NCBI GenBank assembly: GCA_003640385.1
Contig: RCAB01000012.1
Location: 1-64,000 of the forward strand
Source of the DNA: Setaria digitata
Taxonomy: Eukaryota; Nematoda; Chromadorea; Rhabditida; Setariidae
Reading direction: 5' to 3'
DNA: 64,000 bases
In this document: in pieces, positions 1 to 17,768 of the stretch
Layout of the letters: every line of letters starts with the position of its first letter
How positions within the stretch are numbered: position 1 is the stretch's first letter
Position numbers and translations under genes: made by a program
Notes under the pieces: generated by a model
The model's input: only the letters and a program-made list of their open reading frames with translations
Told to the model about the DNA's origin: nothing
Databases searched by the model: none

Positions 1-3000
1 AAAAAAAAAAAAAAACTTGAGTATGAAGTCCTGATGAAAACCTCATTAAAATTTTCAACAAGTATCTGACGACTCTTAACTGGCGTCGTGCCATCCATTC
101 GTCGATACTGATACCTAAAGAAAAACATTATTGTAATATTTTCTAAAAAATTAAAGCAAAAACTCAATCACATAAGCATAAACGAAACTCTCACCCTTCT
201 CTGATTATAAATTTTTCAAGAATTGTTAGCATTTGTTGACTCTGAGAAAATAGCAGAACTTTTTGGTCCTGTCCCTTCCACAACTTGAGAAGAGCCTTTA
301 GCACCTGTAATGAGTACATGTAATGTAACCGCAATGAATTTTTGGACAAGGGTTTACTAGAAAAAGAAAATGTAACATTATAAATACAAAGAAAAGAAAT
401 TTTTAGACGAATTTTTAGATTTTTAGATGAAATTAGCTACCTGCATTTTGCCGCTTCTACAAGGTGCTCCAAAGTCTATCTCCTCCTCATCTGCGAAATT
501 AGAATCTGTAACAATGATAGATGAAACGCCTGTCACATGTAAACAGTAGTTTTATTCAGAGATCTGCTACGGTACAAGCTTTTTTCATAACGCATTAGGT
601 GGGCGAACTGTGAAAACGAATAACAGCAGACAAAATATTATGTCGCATAATATATACAATGAATATATTAAAAAACACAACAAAAATAAATTCATTAATC
701 AAAACGAAATTCATACCAAATTTATTTGGTCCACCAGTAATTAAATCCGGATGATTACAAAGCTTCCGTAATGTGATTAAGCCAACGAAGGCATCCATTT
801 TTCCTGACAGAATACGACCACATTCTTTGGATGACAAATATTCCTGATAAAGACGGCGCTGACAAGGCGTAATATTACAAAAAAGTACCTGGAAAAAAAA
901 AAAGTAATAGGGATGCTAAAAATCGATGCTCAAACTAACACTCTGAAATTAACTGGAACAAGCACAAAAACTGACAAAAAATACCTGTTCTGTTTTTGTC
1001 GGTAAGTGAATAGACATTTCAACATCTTTTTTCAGGCGTCTCAACAGATAAGGATTAATTGCATCCCTGAAATAGAGATCTGCAAAATCTCTAGCAACAT
1101 AAATCAAATTATTTATCTAAAAATTAAAAACGCAACAACAGCACTACCGCATGAAAAGACTTTCCCTCTATGAGGTACGAAGATAAATTATAAAAAATAC
1201 CGAAATGGTAGTCACTTTATTATCTATTTTATTTATGGTCAGATAGGTCACTAGTGCAAATTATGGTATTAATTTTAGAAATAACTCGAACTTATCACGT
1301 TGTAATTTATCTCAAACATTAAGTCCTTCCAGAACTAACATGTGAAAAGATATGCTAAAGGAAAATTATTCTTTTTGAACCATCATTTACAAGCTGAAAC
1401 ATTTGTGGAACATGTGGCTTCAAAAAAATCGCCTGACTAAATATTCGAAATATTTTCAATAAGCCTTGGAAATGGAGTGTACTCCAAACCTCAAAACGCA
1501 GGCACATTTGTAAGCTGTGCGCACTTGTAAGGCACTAGCATTTGCATATCCACCTTGCGTAATTGGAATTGAAAATTTATCCATAAATGATTTCAGTGCA
1601 CCAAGCCGGCCTGGGTAAACGAAATCAATCAGAGACCTACAAATACGTCTTTATCGTTAACTGATTATATAATGATACATAACAAGCTAATGAAAATGTT
1701 TTGAATCAGTCTGATACACACTTTTATAAACCCTACATGTATTTCTGGACACATTAAGATGGATAACTAGGAGAAAAATAGTTCAGTACAAACCACAATT
1801 CTCGAAGAGAATTTTGCAATGGTGAGCCACTAAGAATTAATCTGTGAGGGGTACGCACTTCTTTCACGGCAAGAGTGATCTTAAAATTATATAAGTTTAG
1901 AAAAAAAAAAAAAAGAAAAACTAAGCATAAATACTCCTAACACTTTAAAAAGTACAATGATAACCGATAATGATTTATACTAAAACTCCTTGCTTGTTAC
2001 ATGTGGAATCTTGAACTGCCTTCACAAAAATCTGATAGGAAATGCAACTTCAATAAATGAACCGAATGATGATACAATGGAGATTTCCAATAATTTTTAT
2101 AATTTTCTTTAATTCTTGTTTTATAAGAACTTAGGTAAAACTGAGAAGAATGCCTGTGCTTCTGGATTTCTAATTTTATGGCCTTCATCGAGTATAACAT
2201 AGTGCCAGGTTTTATCAGTCAACTGCTTTCGATTTTTTGCAAAAGTCCCATATGACGTCAACAAAACATTACCATCTCTGGAAGCTTCAATATAATTATT
2301 AATCCAGTCCAAATTAGAAAGTTTTACAATTACGTCACCTCATCATTAGAAAGAAATCTTTTTGCGTATTCACTTTTTCCGAATTTGAAATTATTAAGAT
2401 TTTAGACTTTTAAATGGCAAAAAAAAAAACCTTCTTAGATGAAGCATTCTTTGAATTAACTGAATGCTTTGACCATGGAAAGAGCCACTACTATGCAAAA
2501 CTGCGACACGACAGAGTGGGAACCAAGCATGAAATTCCTTCAACCACTGATGTATCAATGTTGTTGGACAAATAATTAGCACTGGGCCTAGACCAGAGAA
2601 GCTGAAAAGACATATTTAGTAACAAATAATGAAAGAAAATTACAAAGAGTTCGCATAAAACAAATCTTACCTTAACCTTCGATCTTCCAGATGTGAAAAT
2701 GATAGCGCTCTTAGGAACGAAATCACTTGAACTGTTTTTCCCAGACCCATCTCATCAGCTAGAATACCACCGACACATTGATTATGTAATTCATTCAACC
2801 ACCTCACACCAGTTTTTTGATATCTGAAGAATTCAAATATACACATTGACAATTTTCACTTCTTTTAATAATTTTCACTGGTTTCCCGATCTTTCCCGCT
2901 CTACACTATTCATTACATCAGCTTTATCTTGGAACACCTTTAGTTTGTAAATTATGATTTTATTTCTTCTTCCAGATCTTCAATAGTAAAATTACAGAAT

Positions 3001-4688
3001 CCTGTTAATCAATCCTACTTACAGCATAGGATAAGTACGAGAGACAAAAGTATTAATTATGATTACAATAATGTTGTTAACCAGCACAAAACAGAAACTG
3101 TATTCATTAAAAATTCTTCGAGTAGTTTAGTATTTCGAGCACGGTGTTTTTGATTTCTAGATCAAATATTCCCATAAAAAAGCAAACTTATATAGCTTTT
3201 TCCAGCAATCGTTCGGTACTTTTATACCATTTTCCAATTCATGGAAATCGCCTTTTCCTTGTAAATTATTTCCGCCATTTTCAAATTTTGAAAGTTCAAC
3301 TTCGGCAAGGTGAGCCCTGAACATAGAAGTACTGTTAAGTAACGCAAAACACAAAGTAACTTCATTAAAAAATGACCTGCTAATTTCAGACCATTATAAC
3401 AGAACTTAAAACCTCGAAAAAGCATTCGCCCAATTTTATGAAGATGAGGCATAACTTCTACTTATTTTTACTTGGTACTTTATTTAAACTCCATACTGTA
3501 TCCGTCGCTTGAAGTAATCACTGTCCCCATCATCTCGTTCTTTTCTGTTAACCTTCCTTGTCTTTCGAACTTTTTGTAGATGTTTTTTCCTCTTTGTAGG
3601 CTCCATTCCAGGCAAGACATATTTACCGTCCTCGCTTTCGCTGCTATTTATTTCTAGAACATACTCGCTGTCGGATCCAGAACTCACTGATTTCTTACTT
3701 TCATCCAGCTTGACTCTGATCTTTCCCTAAGAAAAGCTATGTAAGAACCAGAATGGAAAATCATGAATTTTGGAGAACTAACACACCATAATTTTTGAGA
3801 ACTCCCACTACTAACAAAAACATTTCTCTTTCATCAAGACAAGTATGGAAAAAAAGCAAATTTTTGAGAACAGGAACTTTCGGACTAAACAGATTTAGAC
3901 AATACCTTTTCTTCCCTCTCAATTTCCAATTCTTCAAACACAATTCTCGAAGAATTATTTTCTGTTTTACCAAGCACTTCAAAAGGAGTCATATCACCAT
4001 GCTTTACAAATGTAGATTGTGCATTCTGAACAATAAAATCCTGCAGTCTTTCTGCATTTGTTCCCTCTGATATTGCAGTTTTCGATGTGGAAACATTCTG
4101 AACAAAGGCCTTTTGAACCTAGAAGAGGGTCAGTGAAAACATATACTGATAATTTTACGAAAAGTTAAGGATGCAAACTAGCAAAAAGTTTTACCAACTA
4201 ATATTTAAAGGATGCCAGAATTTAAGTAATAGATTTAAGGCAGCTCTGGTTCAATATGGATCTGCTGTGAAGAGATCTATCCATTACTCAGAATCAGTAA
4301 TGTAAAACTTACAGCGCAGATATCTGAAGTAGAGAATAAGTAAATGAGTCTTAAAGAATCAAAATCTATCAATCATGTTCCACCAAGCGGTAGTAAACAA
4401 AACTTGCCCACATTTCAGATACTTATGCTAAGTTCTTCCTTATGAATATAAATCAACAGAAGATTAACTTAAAAAAAAAAAACAATATACCTGTTGCAGA
4501 AAGCCTCGCTCGAATGCAGAAGCATTGTACACAGCAGCATTACTACCAGCAAGTGCTACAAGATCATGCGTGTCTGCGATATCTTCCTGGATTTCCTGAC
4601 GGTTGAAACTGAAAGTACTCTGTCGACTGCAATCTGACTGAAACACTTTCTTTCCTGTGACACTGCCTTCTTCTCCAGTCAAATCCAT
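1..4688 (-). CDS. ERCC6: ERCC6/CSB-type SNF2 DNA repair helicase (3' part cut by window edge)
   Basis: Multi-exon gene on the minus strand, starting with ATG at 4688 and running off the left edge. ERCC6 (CSB; csb-1 in C. elegans) is the Swi2/Snf2 ATPase that acts on stalled RNA polymerase II in transcription-coupled repair. Exon 1 (4688-4491) joins an exon near 4120 to give [15 protein letters not shown], matching the N-terminal CSB-specific segment; MTPFEVLG follows. An acidic/basic linker (KRRKHLQ-like, about 3490-3720) precedes the ATPase core. Motif I is [13 protein letters not shown] (about 2740-2790), then CPTTLIHQW (about 2560), the DEGH box (about 2180), and [13 protein letters not shown] (about 735-790). 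The first 115 bases encode [13 protein letters not shown] of the second RecA-like lobe, so helicase motifs V and VI and the C terminus lie outside the window. Family assignment is strong because both the N-terminal CSB motif and the core match. Confidence 0.93.
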
Positions 4689-5284
4689 CAGAATGAATCA
4701 AGTGTTATAGCGAAGGCAAAAAGTTCTTGAAAATAACTCCCATTGTATTACAGCAGAAATCCTGTGATATTATCAACGCATTATGACAGGAACCTCGTGA
4801 AGTTATCATTATATCATCCGACCGACACATGAATGATAATCTGGTCATTCACTTTGTTGATTGACCTTTTCAATCTATTTAGTTCGTTCAGCCACTTTGC
4901 ACTTATCCTATGAATTCCAGTGCTTCGGTCTTAGAAGCAGCAGAGCTCACATCACTACTTACATTCGAGCGCAGTGAAATCTGACTGAACTAATACTTAG
5001 CGGACAATTACTAATTCTGACTACCAAAGACAACAACTGCAACGCTTCGAACTCCAACCCTCCCTACTTCTATGTCCAACATGAATTCACGTGCTTTATT
5101 GTGGCCTTCTTTTCCTCTTTTCTCCCAGATATGGATGATATTTTAGATCGCAGTTTTCTTTGTTGTCTCTTCTTCTTCAACACTATTTCAACTTTTTATC
5201 TCGTTTTTTCACGGCAAAGTGTGAGTCCTTCACATCTATTACCTAACACGCGAAGTATTCAGGTCGTCATTCTTGTATTCTAAC

Positions 5285-5298
5285 CGCTCTCCCTCCCC

Positions 5299-5349
<51 letters not shown>

Positions 5350-5351
5350 CT
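5285..5351. repeat. CT microsatellite
   Basis: Nearly pure (CT)n of about 65 bp with one TT interruption, starting after a C-rich CTCCCTCCCCCT stretch. It lies about 105 bp upstream of the PCID2 start codon. Confidence 0.95.
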
Positions 5352-5446
5352 TTCCGTATTCTTTTTCTTAAAATTGACCCCAACCTGAGCCTGTATGAGA
5401 GTGTAGGTGCACCTTGAGGAACTGTTTAACAGGTGTAGTGAACTCA

Positions 5447-5454
5447 CTTTTCAG
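5447..5454 (+). other. Probable spliced-leader acceptor of PCID2
   Basis: CTTTTCAG sits one base before the ATG at 5456 and no coding exon is seen upstream. TTTTCAG followed by R is the nematode trans-splice acceptor consensus. The same frame also has an ATG at 5414, but starting at 5456 gives the length expected of the family, so this site argues for the inner start. Confidence 0.6.
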
Positions 5455-5455
5455 G

Positions 5456-8297
5456 ATGGGGTCGCCCTTGCGGAGTCTCAATGACTACTTCAGAAGACTG
5501 AATGACCTGTTATCTGCAGGAAGTTGGACGTTATCGGAAGAAGCTGCGAAATTACTTTCTATTGGAGATGCTCATGTACAAATGAAATTTCTGCAGGTAA
5601 ATGACATAACATTTAGATGTTCATTCCTTGAACTCTTATATTTTATGTACATAATCTATAATGATGGTGGACGATTGAATATTCCTCATGCAGCCTTTTT
5701 TTTGGAAAGCACGCAGAAAGTGATTTTTATTGACTGTTTTAGCTGGAGAGAGCAGAAAATGAACGCCGGTTGTATCTGAATAATAGCTTCGATGAGGTAG
5801 CATGTTTACATCTGGCAGTTATTTATCATTTAAGTAAGGAACATTTCGAAAATGCCTTCAATACGCATGTTCAGGTTTTTCTTTGTTTTTTTTTCAAGTT
5901 TTGATGACTTTTATAATAAAAAAGGAAGAAAAAAGATTCTGTGTTTGAAAAATTTGGATATAAGACAGAAATTCTTCTCTTTTTGATGTAGTTTGATGAT
6001 TTAAATGCGCTTTTTAGGTTGTACAATTGTTCAATAAAGAAATTTTGCAAAAGGAAAAGGATCAGAACTGGTTTTTACCGATATTGTATACTCTCTGCAC
6101 AGATTTACGCCTTTTGGCTCGTTCAGTAAGGTCTAAATCTGCATTTCGTCATAATGCTTTTTTTTTTTTCAAATTAAGTATGCGGTATTAAAATCTCAGT
6201 TCTTTAGGCTGATAATAAGCCATCGCGGTTACGAGACCCAGAGAAGAGTAGCTGCTATGAACAGTCTGCCACTTATATTATGGAATGTTATAGGACGTGT
6301 GTTGCTGATGTGTGAGTCTTACCACTTCTGTTCCTTTTTTTACATCATTTGTATATAATTGAAGTTAGTGAATAGTAAAAGAAAAAAAAAACATGATTAA
6401 AGTCATAGCAACAGTTAAATGAAATTATTAATCAGGAAAAGAAATCACGTGATCAAGTGAATGTATTTTTCCCATATTTTTTACAATCCCAGAATATAGC
6501 AGTTTCCCATATTCCGGGATTGCAGGCCTTGTTGTATTCAAATAATCGTTCATGGAATTTTTTACTAAATTATTGTTTTTAGTAGGGCAGAAATTCATGC
6601 ATCGAAGAAGATGGCAATGCTTAATCTCACGAATCAGCTTTTTCGAATTTATTTCAGGGTTTGTTTGGGATTTTTTCTTAAAGATGAATGAATATCTGCT
6701 GTATTAAAACTGTTGGGCCATTTACGTCTTCCAGTCATGTTGTAATGTTGTGCCAAATATAGTTTTATATGACAAGCTGAATTTTCAAACAGTCTTTTCT
6801 TTAAATTCAATCCTTTTAGATAAACAAACTGAATCTGCTTAAACCACTCATTAGAGCAATAGATAATAGTGGTCCACTATACCAGACATTTTCAATGGCT
6901 GATAAAGTTACTTATAAGTATTATTTGGGACGTAAAGCGATGTTTGATTCAGACTTATCACTGTGTAAGTTTTTATTTTACTTCATATATGTTTATTTTG
7001 TTTTCACATTAGTAAGAAGAAAAGCTGAAAAATGTAACGAAAAAAAATACATTAGGTATTTCATCATTATCTGAATAACAAAACCTGAACAGCTTTGGTC
7101 TTATTGAATCATTGTTCACTTAATTAAGGGCTGGAATATGAGGACTATATTAATTGTTGTTGTTTTTTTTTTTTTTGTTTCTTATTAACCATTAAGTTTT
7201 GCAGTTGTTTTCTAGAATATTACATTTTTAGCTGAAAAATCATTATCTTATGCTTTTCGGAACTGTCCATCTCATTGTGCCAGGAATAAGCGGCTTATAT
7301 TGATTTATTTGGTGCCGGTGAAAATGTTTTTGGGACATATGCCAAGTATAGATTTGTTGAAACGATATCAGTTACAACAGTTCGCTACCGTGGTCGAGAG
7401 TGTTAAGTGAGGCTTATGAGATTACAAAGCATTTTCAGATTTATTTTTATTCAATCCATTTGTTTGTTTAATTTATGTGTCTAATATATCTATTTATTTT
7501 TCTTAAATGGATGCATTTTTAGCTAATATTTTGTTTTGTTTTGTAAATGTTGCTTTAATTTAAGGGATGGGAATTTAAAAAAACTGGATGAAACCTTAAT
7601 GGCGAATGAGCGCTTTTTTGTGGAATGTGGAATATTTCTTATGCTGGAAAAACTGAAAATAATTGCATTTCGTAATTTGTTCAAAAAAGTGTTGGTTCAA
7701 AGCTATAATTTTTTTTTATCATTTATTACTATCATTCCCTCTTTAATTTCTGACATTTGATTTTGCTGTAAAACTTGCTAACATTTGCCGTCGTCATATC
7801 ATCAGATGTATACTTTGGTAATCAAATATTGTAAAAAAAAGTGGCTTGCAGAACATTTCACCTTCCTAAATCACAGATTTTTTGCAGTACTCGAATATAC
7901 GGAACAAATCAAATCTCTTATGATGCATTTATGTGTGCCATCCGATGGCTTGGCATTGAAGATATGGATGAAGATGAACTGGAATGTATACTTGCGAATT
8001 TGATCGTTGAAGTGGGTTTTGTATATTAACTTTATTCTGAGCTGAACGTTTGGAATGACTTTATTATTGTGCAATTTTCTGACACCATGATCTTTTTTTT
8101 GGATGAAAGGAATTAAAAAATCGATGAGTGATTAAAAATTTATTGCAAGGGTGATTTTAATTTCTCTTCTTCTCAAAATTGTTTATTTTTTATTTATTTT
8201 TTTTCAGAAGAAAATCAAGGGATATCTTAGTCATATGCACAAAAAATTGGTTATTAGCAAGCAGAATCCGTTTCCCGCCTTGTCGACATTACCTTGA
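5456..8297 (+). CDS. PCID2: PCID2 homolog, PCI-domain protein of TREX-2 type
   Basis: Spliced gene of about nine coding exons: 5456-5597, 5743-5874, one from 6019 and others, ending with the TGA at 8295-8297. PCID2 (yeast Thp1) is the PCI-domain scaffold of the TREX-2 mRNA export complex at the nuclear pore. The translated exons follow the whole human protein in order: [73 protein letters not shown], and the terminal [17 protein letters not shown]. The last third is the PCI winged-helix region, and the C-terminal SKQNPFP motif is a PCID2 hallmark. All exon joins I followed keep frame. The gene lies head to head with CSB and about 1.1 kb upstream of the WDR89-like gene on the same strand. Confidence 0.95.
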
Positions 8298-9383
8298 TCG
8301 ATACTTTCATTCTAGAAAGAAAAAAATCGACACTATATAATTTTCAATGTTGCTGAAAAACATTGGAAATTTACTTTCTTAATACTGCTTATTGAGTGAA
8401 AATTTTGATCTCGTGATATTATTTTACATACTTCTTTGCTTCCATGTTTTTTGTTGTTTTGTCTCTGTAATTTAGGAGATCTTCAGATTCGCTGTTGTTA
8501 TGCCCTTTACTTCAGTGTTATGTTGGGACTTGTTTGAAATTTGAATTTGATGGATGATTTGTTTAAAATGTAGAGCATTTGCTCTCCTGTATATTACAGC
8601 TTAACTTTTTTCGTAAAATTCGTATTATGGGTTTGCAGAATCGCAGTTTTTTGTAATGCCTCTCTCTTTTACTGTTGAAGGAACAGAATCTTAAAAATAT
8701 TGCCAGTTTTGGCATTTAATTCATATAAATTCAATTCGTTAAATTCTTTAAAAAAAAGGCTTCGCCTTCTAATTGTGAGTGATAAATGTATTGACCTGGT
8801 GGCATATTATTGCCATTTATTGCATTTATTATGGTATCCTTATCGACATCATTTTTGAGGATTTTTTCAGTAATAAATTTTTATGGTGTGTTTACCATCA
8901 TATTTGAAGAAAGTTGAAGCCATTTCGGTGTTTCCACTTTAAGTGCTCTTTGTTTTTAAGACTCATGATCTTTTCTGACGCAAGATCTGTAAAAACAGAA
9001 GTATAGATCGAAAGCTTCAATCAGCGAGAATGTGATTAATGTGATTTCAGTTTTACCCACTTTTGAGGTGAACTAAAATTGTAGATAGGAACTTTGGAAG
9101 AAAATAAGTGATGTCTGAGATGTTTCGGGGGTAAAATAGCGTCTTTGAGGGTAATGTGATCACATAAGGTATCATAGATATTGGTCAACGAGATATATTT
9201 AGGATGACATTGTTTAGATTAATCATGTATATAAACTAGCTGATAATGCTTTCATATATATTAGATAGGGGACGATATGTAGCAGGAAAAATAATGTGAA
9301 GTATTCTGGCGACGCTTTTTCTTAGTCTCAACATGAATGTTAATTAACTTCTAATTTCCGAATTGTATTTGCAGTAAACAATT
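8298..9383. other. Intergenic region, PCID2 to WDR89-like gene
   Basis: About 1.1 kb of T-rich DNA without a supported exon. It should contain the PCID2 3' UTR and the promoter or outron of the next gene. TTTGCAG at 9368-9374, nine bases before the next ATG, is a plausible trans-splice acceptor. The spacing is too wide for a classic nematode operon. Confidence 0.5.
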
Positions 9384-11625
9384 ATGCGACGTATTTGGAA
9401 TGTTGCGCAGTGGCGGAATTCATTCCTGAGTGGTTTAAAAATTGATGTGCATGAAACTTTCTTGGCTTGTGTCACCAACGGTGCAACTGGATGTGCCCTC
9501 TACGGTTCATTTCACGACGACCAGCTACAGATGCTGGGTGAAACAACGAGTCGTATAGTTAGATTGGATTATTGTGCGACATCTAGGGGTGAGTTGTGAT
9601 TGGAATCGATTGACGCAGTTGTAAGGACGATAGTCGAAATTCGAATGTACAGAAATAAGTTAAAGAGCTCTTTCACGCTGAAGTATTTTTTTAAATTTTC
9701 TTCCCTTAGTCTCTTATAACCAGTGTATTAATATATATCAATGAATTTCTTATGGTCCTATACTTTTTCTATTGCAAATGTGGGGGCTTTTTAGAAGCAC
9801 TTTGTGTCGATGAATCTGGCCATATCTGGAGGTACGATCCTCGTGGGAATAGGAATAGAATTCATATTCCTCCTGCTGTTTATGGACTGAATCAGGGAAG
9901 CAGTATAACTGCAGCTTCACAGAATACTGATAGCTATTATCTTGCTATCGCTTCACAGCTTTCGAAAACCTTGGCAAAGAAACATAAAAAGCGTAATATC
10001 CAGAGAAATTTGAATGTAGACTCTGATGATTCAGAGGTTTTTTTTATCTCGAATAATTCTGAGTGGCAATGTATTTAGTTCTTGAGGATAACCTTTATAA
10101 ATTTGTAATTTTAAAATATTAGTCCTGATAAAAATGAGGTGCCTTAACCATATTTTGATGGATTCGTCTTTCGATGAATTCTTTTCATTGCAGGATTCAA
10201 ATTTCGCGATACATTTATTGGATATACGAAAAATGAATGCTATTATACGCTCATACTCCGATTTTCATAGTGACACTGTTCAAGTAGACTTTTCTTTTGG
10301 AAACATACTTTGACGCTTGTGAAGTTTTCCTTTCTGCTTTTGTTTTGCTTTTTCGCAAATGTTTATTGTAGGACACGTTACTCTTTTTTCCTAGTCTGGA
10401 TATTGTTTTTTCAGGCATTAAATTTCAGTCGTGACAATTCCAATTTATTGATAAGCGGTGGTGCTGATGGTCTTGTAAATTTCGTAGACTGTAGTGGAAT
10501 GGACGAAGAGAATGAATTACAATCCACTCATTCGGTATAAGTATTAATGATTCTTTAAATTAGTCTGATTATTGACAGTATGAAAGGACCTTCCTTCATA
10601 ATGTTGTTGGAGAAATATGCCTTTGTCATTGCGTGCTTAACATTCATTTCAAAAATAAAGATGATCACTAAAGAAGTAATTAAAAGAAACTATATTACTA
10701 CATTAACTCTAACTAGTGAGACTAGGTATAGACCGAAAGAAGACTGGAGTTTGAGAGAAAGCATAGAAATATTATGAAATAAGAGTAACTGCTATCTCAG
10801 ATCCTTTCGTCTGTTAATTCTGTGGATTTTCTGACCAGTAACCGCGCTTATGCTACAACTGATGATGGTCTTTATACGATTTTTACTTTAAACTCAGCTA
10901 TGGATATCGATATGTCATGCAGGTATATCTGTTAATAGCTGTCAATGACATTCTAACGATGGCAAAGTGACTACTTTTTTGCTGCAGTTTGCTGACAAGA
11001 TGCTTATCCGACATAGTAATGTATATTCTCTATAATAAGTTTGTCCAATTTAAAATTCGATACGAAACTACAAATGACCTACACTTTTACAGATGCTATT
11101 TTAGTTTTTCGTTTCATTCGTTTAGCCATGCATATTACTTGAAATGGATTTGCACACTGCAGGAATATTTCTGTTGTTTTTAGTCGCAAATTTGCTCGGG
11201 ACGGACAATTTCTGGTTGACATTCTGGATACCGCTCATCCAGATTCATTGTTCCTCTTAGGAAGCAGCAGTCAAGGGGAAGGTTCAATTCATTGCGTCTC
11301 GAATGACGGTAAAGAGGTGGCACTTTTCTTCACTTTGTATACATAACCCTTATTATCATACTTTTTATTTGATTTTTTTTTCTTTTTTTTTGCACATCAA
11401 TAGAACAAATTTCAGATTACATTCGTCGATTCATTCGTTGATCACGAGGATCTTATTCGCTGTTGTGCCTATGATCCAGTACATAATATATTAATAACTG
11501 GTGGTGATGATGGACAGATTGTTTGTCGACATCTGTTACAGTATCCACCGAAATTAGCTTATTCTTCAAAACATATTAAAAAAATTAAAACAGCAAAAAA
11601 AAATAAAAACAGAAAACCTTATTAG
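9384..11625 (+). CDS. WDR89: WDR89-like WD-repeat protein
   Basis: Multi-exon gene from ATG 9384 to TAG 11623-11625. WD-repeat proteins fold into a beta-propeller used for protein binding; WDR89 itself has no firmly established role. Exons seen in order: start to about 9590 (RRIWNVAQWRNSF onward), about 9795-10035 (EALCVDESGHIWRYDPRGN), 10195-10290 (AIHLLDIRKMNAIIRSYSD, then FHSDTVQ), 10415-10537 (NLLISGGADGLVNFVD), about 10800-10920, about 11184-11310, and 11415-11625 (NILITGGDDGQIVCRH). The paired SGGADGLVNFVD and TGGDDGQ repeats, the ETHSDDV-like FHSDTVQ, and a lysine-rich tail (KKIKTAKKNKNRK) match the human WDR89 layout. The N terminus is less like human WDR89. A start a few bases after TTTGCAG suggests trans-splicing. 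Confidence 0.82.
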
Positions 11626-11675
11626 CTTTGGAACAGTTTGAAAATCTCCAACATTTGGCAGCTAAAGTCAAGGCC

Positions 11676-11968
11676 ATGTTGGCAATAGTATATGCAGGTG
11701 ACCTTTGCTAAATAATTGTCATAGTAAAATTTGGCCATAGTTTTTCTCCATTTTTCATGAGTTGTGGCGAAATTTTACAGGTTATGCTTTGATTTTTATT
11801 TGGAAAGAAATAATATTGTTCACTTTCACCATACCATATGCCTGTTGCATCTCATACCTAATTTGGATATTTCTTCTCTATAACTCTGCAATCTTTTTAT
11901 ATGGTGATACTCTGTGTTACTTAACTCTTTCCAAGCAACGGCAACTGAACAGCCTTTACAGCTTGTGA
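11676..11968 (+). CDS. Possible two-exon membrane micro-protein
   Basis: An open frame different from the WDR89 frame begins just after that gene's stop. Reading from ATG 11676, the first piece ends at 11697 (GCAG|GTGACC) and joins 11781 after TTTTACAG in frame, with an 83-bp intron. It ends at the TGA 11966-11968, giving about 68 residues. The product is strongly hydrophobic with two likely membrane segments (YALIFIWKEIILFTFTI and YLIWIFLLYNSAIFLYG) and a polar tail, SKQRQLNSL. Upstream in the same frame, LLALEQFENLQHLAAKVKAM is open and coil-like, so the protein could start further 5' through an unseen exon. It loosely recalls the layout of GET1/WRB (coiled coil then two membrane segments), but I cannot claim homology. 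It could also be chance or the 3' UTR of WDR89. Confidence 0.3.
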
Positions 11969-13130
11969 GGCTGTGGCTTTCTGTTTCATCCAAAGGTTAA
12001 GGTCCTTACTATTTTAATTCTCATTTCTTTTAATAATACATTTATTCAATGAAGTGACCGCAGGCGACCTGTTGCGATTTCTTTGTAATTCAGCAGTCCT
12101 TGAAAATAGTGTTTAATTCCTCCTGCTATTAGTTCCAATGGTTTTAAAATCTTCTTGCACCTATTCTGTTCTGAATAAATAACCTTAGATAAACTCCACT
12201 TCTGTGTGTAACTTGCAGCCGCCCGGAGAGTTCCGGATATAGTAGAAGTACTGATTATTCTCATTTGTTAATTTTAGGATCCTGAATGGCAGTTTATATT
12301 TCTTGGTCTCGAAAGTTCATACCTTTGTTAAAGGTGAGATATTACCTCATAGTTTGATGTGGAAGTTATTTGTTGTAATGGCTTCTTCTTTGTCATAGAA
12401 TATTTCTGTGCTTTTGATAAACTTTATTTGCAGTCAACATCATACACTCGAAACATACTCGAAATCATCTACTGGATTTTGGATTTGTGTCAAGAGAAAA
12501 TGCTTTACAAATAATAAAAAATCTTCCACAGTTCAACAACGTTAACTTCATGTTTATGAAATTCGAGCCCAGGAAATTGTTTATTTAGAAAGAAATTATT
12601 TGAAGCGCTTTTTATTACTTTCTAAAGGTCTGGCTGCACGGTTCAAAGAGCTAAGACTATTAGGATATTTTCTTTTTCATGAAGAGGATAAAAGCTTGCT
12701 CTTCAATGCCTCATGCATAATACCATAAACGTCAAAAATTCATCAGCAAAAATATCAAAGATAGAAAAGTAAAATCAGGAAGCTGAGAAAAAGATAAAGG
12801 AAATAACAAACAACAAGGAAAGCAAGAAGACCAGATATGCCATCTGATTTAAAGATTTTAAAATGAAAACAACAAATAGCAAGACAATTCACCATGAAGA
12901 ACAGTAAGTCCACGGTCGAAGTTACAAGTTCGAACAAACAATTAGGTTTCCAACCTCCTAATCTTATTTTTGAATCAAACTGAGGCAAATTTAAAAACCA
13001 TAATCAATTCAATACCTATTGGTGCCGGTGTGAATAATTTTTGTCTGGGATAACAGTCCAGTAGATGACACACAAAAATGCTCACAATGTCGTAAAAATT
13101 TAAACCCAATAAAGCATGAATAATTCTGCA
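11969..13130. other. Convergent 3' region, WDR89-like side to KARS
   Basis: About 1.2 kb between convergent genes. No exon with a conserved product was found; minus-strand open frames at 12046-12264 and 12755-12988 have no recognisable domain. It presumably holds the two 3' UTRs. Confidence 0.45.

Positions 13131-17768
<4,638 letters not shown>

Larger units (their letters stand above)
4689..5455. promoter_or_regulatory. Divergent CSB/PCID2 intergenic region
   Basis: About 770 bp separate the CSB start (minus) from the PCID2 start (plus). It holds the CT microsatellite at 5285-5351 and no convincing coding exon. Because the two genes point away from each other, both promoters must lie here or in 5' outrons. 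The role of the CT tract as a GAGA-type promoter element is inference. Confidence 0.5.

Noticed and set aside
5414..5455. Upstream ATG extending PCID2 by 14 codons
   Set aside because: A TTTTCAG acceptor lies between it and the inner ATG, and the inner start gives the normal family N terminus.
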